DNA of 7,618 nucleotides, taken from contig JAMDBH010000165.1 of NCBI GenBank assembly GCA_023487615.1, forward strand, positions 1 through 7,618, written 5' to 3'. The first letter of the stretch is position 1. The number at the start of each line of letters is the position of its first letter. The notes under the pieces are model-generated. The model searched no databases and was not told where the DNA came from. It saw only the letters and a program-made list of their open reading frames with translations. Both the position numbers and the translations under genes were made by a program. The DNA comes from Gammaproteobacteria bacterium. Its GTDB lineage: Bacteria > Pseudomonadota > Gammaproteobacteria > SURF-13. This document shows positions 1-4,700 of this stretch, one piece after another.

Positions 1-164
1 CTGATCCCACAGCGGCGTTTTATGAGCTCGATGCGCCTATCGCGCGCGTCGCCGCCGCGGACGTACCCACGCCCTATAACGGCGATTTGGAAGCCGCCTC
101 CATCCCCAACGCCGAGGCGGTGACCCTGGCGGTGCGCCGTATCGTGGGGACGCGTGAGGAGTAG
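1..164 (+). CDS. 2-oxoacid dehydrogenase E1 beta-type subunit, C-terminal end (partial)
   Basis: This is the last 53 residues of a protein that begins outside the window; the reading frame starts at base 3 and stops with TAG at 162-164. The segment LDAPIARVAAADVPTPYNGD, followed by LEAASIPNAE and AVTLAVRRI, is the usual C-terminus of the beta subunit of thiamine-diphosphate 2-oxoacid dehydrogenases (pyruvate, acetoin or branched-chain type). In that family this is the end of the transketolase C-terminal domain, which helps bind the E2 partner. These enzymes decarboxylate a 2-oxo acid and pass the acyl group to the lipoyl domain of E2. Which substrate is used cannot be told from the tail. GC is about 67% by hand count, well above the next gene. 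An E2 gene often follows E1 beta, but here a DUF488 gene follows after 12 bp. Confidence 0.8.
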   Translation, partial: DPTAAFYELDAPIARVAAADVPTPYNGDLEAASIPNAEAVTLAVRRIVGTREE

Positions 165-176
165 TCATACAAGGGC

Positions 177-536
177 ATGACCGTTCACATTAAAAGGGTT
201 TACGAAAAGCCAACCAAAGCAGATGGCTTCAGGGTCCTGATTGACCGGTTATGGCCGCGTGGTATTAAGAAGGAAGCGGCAGAGATCGATCTCTGGCTTA
301 AGGACATTGCACCGAGCGATGCGTTGCGTAAATGGTTTGGTCATATGCCGATAAAGTGGGGTGAGTTCAAGTCCCGCTATTTTCGGGAGCTTGATCAGCG
401 GCCTGAATGGGTATCTCAGCTCTTAGCGAAGGCGACGAAACACCAGGTGACCTTGGTGTATGCTTCAAAGGAGGAGAGATTTAATAATGCCGTTGCGCTA
501 AAGGAATATCTAGAGCAGCATTTGAGCAGGCATTAA
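177..536 (+). CDS. DUF488 family protein (YeaO-like)
   Basis: This 119-residue protein has the length and motifs of the DUF488/YeaO family. Near the N-terminus is [12 protein letters not shown] (about residues 22-33), then [18 protein letters not shown] (39-56), and near the C-terminus [20 protein letters not shown] (92-111). The function of the family is not established; it is small, soluble and widespread in bacteria. No signal peptide or membrane segment is visible. The ATG at 177 fits the family's usual start, although it lacks a well-spaced Shine-Dalgarno: GAGGAG at 156-161 is rather far and GGG at 173-175 too close. The gene lies 12 bp after the E1 beta stop, so it may be co-transcribed. 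Its GC is about 49% by hand count against about 67% for the upstream fragment, which suggests separate acquisition. Confidence 0.85.
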   Translation: MTVHIKRVYEKPTKADGFRVLIDRLWPRGIKKEAAEIDLWLKDIAPSDALRKWFGHMPIKWGEFKSRYFRELDQRPEWVSQLLAKATKHQVTLVYASKEERFNNAVALKEYLEQHLSRH

Positions 537-731
537 AAGACCCCGCGCGATTATATATCGCTCAAACGTTTTGCTAACAAATGCGCGGCGGCGGGTCGTC
601 CTCTAATTCTTCCGGCACCCTTTTTACACCGATGGGTGTCTGTTGTCCAGCGAGCATCTAGTGTCGAGTCTGAAAGTATACTAAGCTTGATTGTCCCCGA
701 TTACCTCCATAGATAAAATCCACGACAACAG
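537..731. other. Intergenic gap without a gene, with two short inverted repeats
   Basis: I see no gene in this 195-bp AT-richer stretch. It has two short perfect inverted repeats: GCGAT/ATCGC around TATAT at 547-561, and ACACC/GGTGT around GATG at 626-639. Neither is followed by a T run on either strand, so neither is a convincing terminator. A TATACT hexamer at 677-682 could be a -10 box for the mazG-like gene, but no -35 box is recognisable upstream. A TAA in the mazG frame at 714-716 rules out an in-frame extension of that gene to the left. Confidence 0.5.
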
Positions 732-1136
732 ATGCCGAGCATACTCGATGATATTGACGCCTCACTGCCGGTGGTGCAACATGCCACCGAGTTCCAGAGG
801 CGGGTGGCAAAGGTGGGCTTCGATTGGCCGCAGGTAAGTCTTGTGCTTGCCAAGATCGAAGAAGAACTGCACGAAATCCGTCAGGAAATCGCTGCTGGCT
901 CCACCCATGATCGCATGGAAGATGAAATCGGCGATCTGCTCTTTGTATGCATCAATCTTGCGCGCCACATGCGAGTGGATCCTGAACAGGCGCTACGCCG
1001 TGTCAACGCCAAATTCGAGCGACGCTTCCGGCGCATCGAGACGCTGCTCGCAGCTCGCGGACGCAGTCCGGAACAATCCACACTAGAGGAAATGGACGCG
1101 CTGTGGGATCAGGCGAAGTCGGAGGAGAAAGAGTAA
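732..1136 (+). CDS. mazG: Half-length MazG: nucleoside triphosphate pyrophosphohydrolase C-terminal domain
   Basis: MazG hydrolyses nucleoside triphosphates to monophosphate and pyrophosphate, which clears abnormal nucleotides and affects stringent-response levels. This 134-residue protein aligns with only the C-terminal half of the roughly 263-residue E. coli MazG. It begins in the inter-domain linker (SILDDIDASLP), followed by VAKVGFDWPQV (26-35). Metal-binding acidic residues are present as EEExxE (43-48) and ExxD (E65, D68). The substrate-side residues K94 and R98 in NAKFERRF, and W125 and K129 near the end, are also present. In E. coli the C-terminal domain is the active one, so this protein should be able to work, as a dimer. 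The N-terminal domain is absent: a stop lies in frame at 714-716 and I recognise no N-terminal MazG sequence upstream. No Shine-Dalgarno is visible before the ATG. Confidence 0.85.
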   Translation: MPSILDDIDASLPVVQHATEFQRRVAKVGFDWPQVSLVLAKIEEELHEIRQEIAAGSTHDRMEDEIGDLLFVCINLARHMRVDPEQALRRVNAKFERRFRRIETLLAARGRSPEQSTLEEMDALWDQAKSEEKE

Positions 1137-1149
1137 CTGTCAGGCTGCA

Positions 1150-2163
1150 TTACCGGTTACCCGTATAGGCATCGTGCAGCTCTTCCCGCAAGCGCAACTC
1201 TTCGCCTGCATATTTGGGCGAAAAATGAAAGGGGATTATCTTTTTCGCGCGGGCGGCCCGCGCCAGCATTCCGGCCTGACGTGCAGTCAAGTGATACTTC
1301 TCCATCGCCCGCTCTGCGTCTTCTTCCAAAAAGGTGGTTTCAATGGCGAGGATGTCCGAATCCTGAGCAAGAGCCACGATCTTCTTTGCATTCTGTTCAT
1401 GGTAAACCGCATCGGTAACATAGGTGATTTTCTGCCCCGGCACGATGCGTAAGATCTTCTCCTTGAGCAGCCCGAGAGGAAGCCATTTTTCGTAAATAGC
1501 GCCCCGCTCGCACGCATGCACCTGGATAAGGGTGTCGTCCGGCGCGTCGCCTAGCACCGCTTTCTTTAAGGTTTGCAACCAGGGGCCGGTGATTAATTGC
1601 ATCTCCTCCAACCGGTTTTTCCAGACGTTGATATGCAGCTTCTCTTCCAGCGCGAAGGCAAGGCAAGGTGTCTTGTGGTCGAGAAAGGTGCTCCGCACCC
1701 GGAGCACGGTTTCATCCAGCAGCACATTGTCGGGGAGGAGGAACTCCTTGTCACCTTCGCGCCGGAAGGCCTTACGGCAGCGGAATATATCCCTTCTGGC
1801 GGTTCCATCGGGGCGGATTTCCAATACTTCCAGCGTCAAGTCGGCGGGATAATTGTGCACCAGATTCCAGGTATAGGCGCTGAGTTTATGTTCCACTTGA
1901 TCTATAAATCCGGGCGGCCCATACAGCCGCAGCCGTTTCTCCCGCCCCAGGCAAACGCGCAAGAGATGATCGAATCCCACGAAGTGATCCATGTGCGCAT
2001 GGGAGACGAAGACATCGCTGAGCCGTAAAATCTTGCGTGGCGCAAGTGCCCGCAGATCTCCCAGATCAAACAACAGGGCGCGCTTTTCAAACAGAAACTC
2101 TATGTAGAGTCCTGGATCTCCGAATGGATCGTTGACTAATTGAGGGTGAAAGATAGGCCGCAT
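1150..2163 (-). CDS. MBL-fold metallo-hydrolase, ribonuclease Z-like
   Basis: This 337-residue protein has the metallo-beta-lactamase fold arranged as in RNase Z, the endonuclease that trims tRNA 3' ends. The zinc motif HxHxDH is SHAHMDH (H55, H57, D59, H60). It is followed by GPPG (82-85), DHKTPCLAFAL (H163), YVTDA (D251), an ETTF segment (275-278) with YHLTARQAG (H291), and HFSPKY (H313), the last being typical of RNase Z. It is slightly longer than the usual 305-residue enzyme, the extra length lying between the first and third metal motifs. tRNA processing is therefore likely but not proven; another phosphodiesterase role is possible. The ATG at 2163 is the farthest good start but lacks a clear Shine-Dalgarno. 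The gene converges on mazG with a 13-bp gap and is divergent from the MFS gene. No signal peptide is visible, so it is cytoplasmic. Confidence 0.8.
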   Translation of the reverse strand: MRPIFHPQLVNDPFGDPGLYIEFLFEKRALLFDLGDLRALAPRKILRLSDVFVSHAHMDHFVGFDHLLRVCLGREKRLRLYGPPGFIDQVEHKLSAYTWNLVHNYPADLTLEVLEIRPDGTARRDIFRCRKAFRREGDKEFLLPDNVLLDETVLRVRSTFLDHKTPCLAFALEEKLHINVWKNRLEEMQLITGPWLQTLKKAVLGDAPDDTLIQVHACERGAIYEKWLPLGLLKEKILRIVPGQKITYVTDAVYHEQNAKKIVALAQDSDILAIETTFLEEDAERAMEKYHLTARQAGMLARAARAKKIIPFHFSPKYAGEELRLREELHDAYTGNR

Positions 2164-2241
2164 ATCGGTAGGTTAAGCAGATCAGTTCACGTCATGGCTC
2201 TGGCAAGTGCCTGTAACCGGATATTACTTCAGGATTTTCCA

Positions 2242-2270
2242 TTTACAAGCGATACTGTTAGGGTTATGCA
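2242..2270 (+). promoter_or_regulatory. Possible promoter for the MFS gene
   Basis: TTTACA (2242-2247) and TATGCA (2265-2270) are separated by 17 bp in the 149-bp divergent gap between the MBL and MFS genes. The -35 box matches consensus at five of six positions, but the -10 box at only three, so this is a weak prediction. Confidence 0.25.
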
Positions 2271-2312
2271 CGCGACGGTACCGAATACACGCCAGAACAA
2301 TAAGGAGCACCC

Positions 2313-3608
2313 ATGAAACGCAGTCTCGCGGCAGACGTGCGCCCCGGAGAGCTGTGGGCCTGGGCGATGTATGACTTTGCCAACTCAGGTTATACCACAG
2401 TCGTGATCACCGCGATCTTCAACGCCTATTTTGTGGCGGAGGTGGCGGGAAATGCGCAGTGGGCCACCCTGGTCTGGACCCTGGCCTTGGCGGTTTCCTA
2501 CGCCCTCATTATGCTGACCGCACCCGTGGTGGGGGCCTACGCCGACATCTATGCCGCCAAGAAGCGTCTGCTGGCGGTGACCACCGTAGGCTGTGTCCTG
2601 GCTACCGCGGCATTGGGTTGGGTGGGCCCGGGCGATCTCTGGCTCGGCATAGTGCTGATAGTACTCTCCAATTTTTTCTTCGGCAGCGGTGAAAATATTA
2701 TTGCTGCCTTTCTCCCTGAACTGGCACGCGGCCGTGGGCTGGGCAGGGTATCCGGCTGGGGCTGGGGGCTCGGCTATGTGGGCGGATTAGTAAGCCTCGG
2801 CCTTTCTCTTGCCTACGTGACGTGGGCGCAGGGGCAGGGGCAGCAAGCCGCTCAGTTTGTGCCCGTGACCATGCTCATCACTGCGAGCCTGTTCGCTCTG
2901 GCGAGCCTGCCCACCTTTATGTTTTTGCGTGAGCGGGCGATACCCAACCCTGCCTTGCAAGCTCATAGTGTGGCGGCCGGTGCCTTCGCGCGCGTGGCGC
3001 AAACTCTCAAACGGGTTCACCATTACCGCGATCTGCGTCTGTTCCTGATCTGCACGGTGTTCTATCAGGCAGGCATCATGGCAGTAGTGAGCCTCGCCGC
3101 CATCTATGCCACGCAAGTGATGGGCTTCTCCACCCAGGACACCTTACAGTTGATTCTGGTGGTCAACGTTACCGCCGCCATCGGAGCCTTCTTCTTTGGG
3201 TATCTCCAGGACCGCATCGGTCACATCCCTGCTATTGCCTTGGTTTTACTGGGCTGGCTTGTTACGGTCGCACTGGTGTGGCTTGCGCGCGGGCCGGGCC
3301 TGTTTTGGCTGGCGGCCAATCTGGCGGGCCTGTGTCTGGGCGGCAGCCAATCGGCCGGCCGCGCCTTGGTGGGTCTGCTGAGTCCCGCCAACCGCCGCGC
3401 CGAATTTTTCGGCCTGTGGGGACTCGCGGTCAAACTCTCCGCTATTCTCGGCCCGGTGACCTACGGCCTGGTGAGCTGGTTGTCGCAAGGCGATCACCGC
3501 TTGGCCATGCTGATGACCGGCGGTTATTTCCTAGTAGGACTCGCACTATTGAGTCGTGTTGATGTGAAGCGGGGGCGACGTGCCGCGTTGAGTAGAGGCA
3601 ATCAGTAG
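2313..3608 (+). CDS. MFS transporter, UMF1 family (Atg22-like)
   Basis: This 431-residue inner-membrane protein is a major facilitator transporter of the UMF1 type, related to the yeast vacuolar amino-acid exporter Atg22. Its substrate in bacteria is not established. Family signatures are WAMYDFANSGYTTVV near the N-terminus (17-31), PVVGAYAD with AAKKRLL (71-87, the MFS loop 2-3 motif), and NIIAAFLPELA followed by GRVSGWGWGLGYVGG (128-158). Repeated hydrophobic stretches fit about 12 membrane spans with a central loop near residues 205-235. A strong AAGGAG (2302-2307) lies 5 nt before the ATG and decides the start. The tail VDVKRGRRAALSRGNQ is basic and cytoplasmic by the positive-inside rule. 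The TAG stop at 3606-3608 lies inside the first 80-bp repeat copy, so the present C-terminus may have been set by arrival of that repeat. Confidence 0.88.
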   Translation: MKRSLAADVRPGELWAWAMYDFANSGYTTVVITAIFNAYFVAEVAGNAQWATLVWTLALAVSYALIMLTAPVVGAYADIYAAKKRLLAVTTVGCVLATAALGWVGPGDLWLGIVLIVLSNFFFGSGENIIAAFLPELARGRGLGRVSGWGWGLGYVGGLVSLGLSLAYVTWAQGQGQQAAQFVPVTMLITASLFALASLPTFMFLRERAIPNPALQAHSVAAGAFARVAQTLKRVHHYRDLRLFLICTVFYQAGIMAVVSLAAIYATQVMGFSTQDTLQLILVVNVTAAIGAFFFGYLQDRIGHIPAIALVLLGWLVTVALVWLARGPGLFWLAANLAGLCLGGSQSAGRALVGLLSPANRRAEFFGLWGLAVKLSAILGPVTYGLVSWLSQGDHRLAMLMTGGYFLVGLALLSRVDVKRGRRAALSRGNQ

Positions 3609-3684
3609 GGTGGGCACAAGTTGCCCACATGTTTCAAATCGGGGTTGAGTTCGCGTGGGCAAAAAATCCATTTAGCCACCCTAC
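3605..3684. repeat. 80-bp palindromic repeat, copy 1
   Basis: This intergenic element starts GTAGGGTGG and ends CCACCCTAC, a perfect 9-bp terminal inverted repeat. Inside the left end is a perfect 7-bp hairpin, GTGGGCA (3610-3616) and TGCCCAC (3622-3628), with a 5-nt loop. A second GTGGGC at 3655-3660 can pair imperfectly with GCCAC at 3675-3679. It aligns without gaps to copy 2 at 4347-4426 in the same orientation, with 14 mismatches in 80 by hand; the 28-bp core 3637-3664 has only one. The TAGGGTGGGC...GCCCACCCTA type of end is, from memory, common in dispersed intergenic repeats of proteobacteria. It could act as a bidirectional terminator or be a REP/MITE-like element. Its TAG ends the MFS gene. 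Confidence 0.85.
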
Positions 3685-3690
3685 GAGAGC

Positions 3691-3975
3691 TTAGGCAGCG
3701 AGTTTCTTAACGCGCAATTCACGACGATGCTGTTCGGCTTGCCAAAGATCATACTGCACCTGTTGGTTAAGCCAACTTTCGGAAGACGTACCAAAGGCAA
3801 TCGAAAGGCGAACAGCCATCTCCGGGCTGATACCTACCCGTCCGTTGAGAATAGCGGAGAGCGTTTTGCGCGACACACCCAGCGCCTCAGCCATGTGTGT
3901 TACGGTAAGGCCGAGCGGCTCAAGACACAACTGTCTTAATACTTGACCGGGATGGGGAGGATTGTGCATTAGCAT
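3691..3975 (-). CDS. higA: HigA-family antitoxin (XRE-type DNA-binding protein)
   Basis: This 94-residue protein is a HigA/VapI-type antitoxin. It neutralises the HigB toxin encoded just upstream and represses the shared promoter. The family start MHNPPHPG is present, followed by a helix-turn-helix around residues 24-50 ([20 protein letters not shown] and NGRVGIS). A short amphipathic C-terminal part ends VKKLAA. The start at 3975 is chosen because AAGG lies 7 nt before it; the ATG at 3969 gives the usual MHNPP start but is farther from that site. The higB stop is 9 nt upstream of this start, so the two genes are one transcript with the toxin first, the inverted order typical of hig loci. The TAA stop is 6 nt from the end of repeat copy 1. 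Confidence 0.9.
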   Translation of the reverse strand: MLMHNPPHPGQVLRQLCLEPLGLTVTHMAEALGVSRKTLSAILNGRVGISPEMAVRLSIAFGTSSESWLNQQVQYDLWQAEQHRRELRVKKLAA

Positions 3976-3984
3976 AATTGAACC

Positions 3985-4263
3985 TTAGTGGTAATCTTCA
4001 TAATCAACATGTGTGACATGGCCGCCAACAAACGTGAAGGTCACGCGCCAGTTGCCGCTGACCTTTACCACCCAAGTTCCCTTTCGGTTTCCGGTGAGCG
4101 GATGTAACATGAGGCCAGGAAGATTCATATCCTGCGGTGCAACTGACACATTCAAACGGCCAAGAATAAGCCGGAGCCGCTCGGCGTGCTGTGCCTGAAT
4201 GCCTGCCTTGGCGCCCTTAAGGAAAAATCGTTCGAGACCTTTATGCTTAAAGGAACGGATCAC
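3985..4263 (-). CDS. higB: HigB-family toxin (RelE/ParE-like mRNA interferase)
   Basis: This 92-residue protein is a HigB toxin, a ribosome-dependent mRNA endonuclease of the RelE fold, closest by eye to the plasmid Rts1 HigB group. Visible signatures are MIRSFKHKGLERFF (1-14), GIQAQHAERLRLIL (21-34), DMNLPGLMLHPL (45-56), the GNWRVTF core (70-76) with R73, and the C-terminal DYEDYH containing D90, Y91 and H92. As I recall, these last residues and R73 matter for Rts1 HigB activity. Residue 57 is T where Rts1 HigB has K by my alignment. The start codon is GTG at 4263, matching the family N-terminus, but no Shine-Dalgarno is visible; the predicted transcription start falls almost on it. GC is about 50%, lower than the flanking genes. 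The toxin looks intact. Confidence 0.9.
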   Translation of the reverse strand: MIRSFKHKGLERFFLKGAKAGIQAQHAERLRLILGRLNVSVAPQDMNLPGLMLHPLTGNRKGTWVVKVSGNWRVTFTFVGGHVTHVDYEDYH

Positions 4264-4269
4264 GCGATA

Positions 4270-4298
4270 AGTGTAACTCGAAACGCCTCACGTTACAA
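4270..4298 (-). promoter_or_regulatory. Likely higBA promoter
   Basis: On the minus strand, TTGTAA (4298-4293) and TACACT (4275-4270) are spaced by 17 bp; each matches consensus at four of six positions. Transcription would start about 7 nt downstream of the -10 box, at or next to the GTG start of higB at 4263, which would make the message leaderless or nearly so. Confidence 0.45.
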
Positions 4299-4313
4299 TG
4301 TGTCTAACGTTAG
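4290..4313. promoter_or_regulatory. Candidate HigA operator: nested inverted repeats
   Basis: ACGTTA (4290-4295) and TAACGT (4305-4310) form an inverted repeat with a 9-bp spacer. The right arm lies within a perfect 10-bp palindrome, CTAACGTTAG (4304-4313). The left arm overlaps the predicted -35 box of higBA, so binding would block transcription, as expected for autoregulation by HigA. From memory, a similar TTAACGTTAA palindrome has been reported for Pseudomonas HigA. The role is inferred from position and symmetry. Confidence 0.5.
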
Positions 4314-4346
4314 CGATGAGCGTCGGGGCAACAGCAAGCGAAGCCA

Positions 4347-4426
4347 GTAGGGTGGCAACTTGTTGCCAACATGGTTCGAATCGGGGTTGAGTTTGCGTGG
4401 GCAAAAGATCCGTTTGCCTAGCCTAC
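4347..4426. repeat. 80-bp palindromic repeat, copy 2
   Basis: This is the second copy of the element at 3605-3684, in direct orientation and of identical length, 742 bp further on. It starts GTAGGGTGG but ends TAGCCTAC, so its terminal inverted repeat is degraded. The left hairpin is preserved by different bases: TGGCAA (4353-4358) pairs with TTGCCA (4363-4368) around a 4-nt loop, in a register shifted from copy 1. This suggests that the fold, more than the sequence, is kept. It lies between the higBA promoter region and the stop of the orphan antitoxin gene, where that gene's toxin partner would be expected. Confidence 0.82.
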
Positions 4427-4432
4427 ATGAGT

Positions 4433-4633
4433 TCAAAGCTCGGAGCACGATCCGGATTGAAAGGACTTCAGGGCGGCATTGGCCAAACTATCGAGTTTCC
4501 CTGAGCGGGCATCTTCCTCGATTTGACGGTCCCACGCCTCGGAATCAAACTCGCGGAACCAAATACGAAAAGCCACCAACTCCGCGGAGGATAGCGCGAC
4601 AATCTCGCGTTCAATACTCTCGACTTTGCTCAT
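4433..4633 (-). CDS. Orphan antitoxin-like protein (addiction-module component type)
   Basis: This 66-residue acidic protein, MSKVESIEREIVALSSAELV then AFRIWFREFDSEAWDRQIEE and DARSGKLDSLANAALKSFQS, resembles the small antitoxin proteins usually encoded just before a RelE/ParE-like toxin. The motif WFxEFDxxxWDRQIEEDAxxGKLD is characteristic of that group in my recollection; no biochemical role is shown by the sequence itself. The ATG at 4633 is preferred because GGAA lies about 7 nt before it; an in-frame ATG at 4645 would add METV but has no ribosome site. The C-terminus appears complete. The expected toxin gene should follow immediately, but after 6 nt comes repeat copy 2 and then the separate higBA unit. 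The gene is therefore an orphan, either a relic or able to cross-act. Confidence 0.7.
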   Translation of the reverse strand: MSKVESIEREIVALSSAELVAFRIWFREFDSEAWDRQIEEDARSGKLDSLANAALKSFQSGSCSEL

Positions 4634-4663
4634 AACAGTTTCCATCGGATCGGAACATGCAAA

Positions 4664-4672
4664 AGTATATCA
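4664..4672 (-). promoter_or_regulatory. Possible extended -10 promoter of the orphan antitoxin
   Basis: On the minus strand TGATATACT combines a TGn extension with TATACT, a five-of-six -10 box. The -35 region is poor, as often with extended -10 promoters. Transcription would start near 4657, giving a leader of about 24 nt before the ATG at 4633. It lies between rmuC and the antitoxin gene, so the latter need not depend on read-through. Confidence 0.35.
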
Positions 4673-4700
4673 AAAGTCGCAGATAGGAGCTAACGACCAA

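Noticed and set aside
560..600. Stretch with CTCAAACG...TAACAAATGCG resembling part of an integron attC site
   Set aside because: No matching GTTRRRY core or long imperfect inverted repeat is found at the right distance, and no integrase is in the window.
626..639. ACACC-GATG-GGTGT hairpin as a terminator
   Set aside because: The stem is only 5 bp, and the T run lies before it on the plus strand, which reads as an A run on the minus strand; neither gives an intrinsic terminator.
677..682. TATACT as the mazG promoter -10 box
   Set aside because: No -35 box or TG extension is present at suitable spacing, so it is mentioned only within the gap entry.
3605..3684. Reading the 80-bp repeats as true attC sites
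   Set aside because: Neither strand has the RYYYAAC and GTTRRRY cores; only the cassette-like position is similar.
3605..4426. CRISPR array
   Set aside because: Only two repeat copies exist, 742 bp apart and imperfect, with genes between them instead of short spacers.
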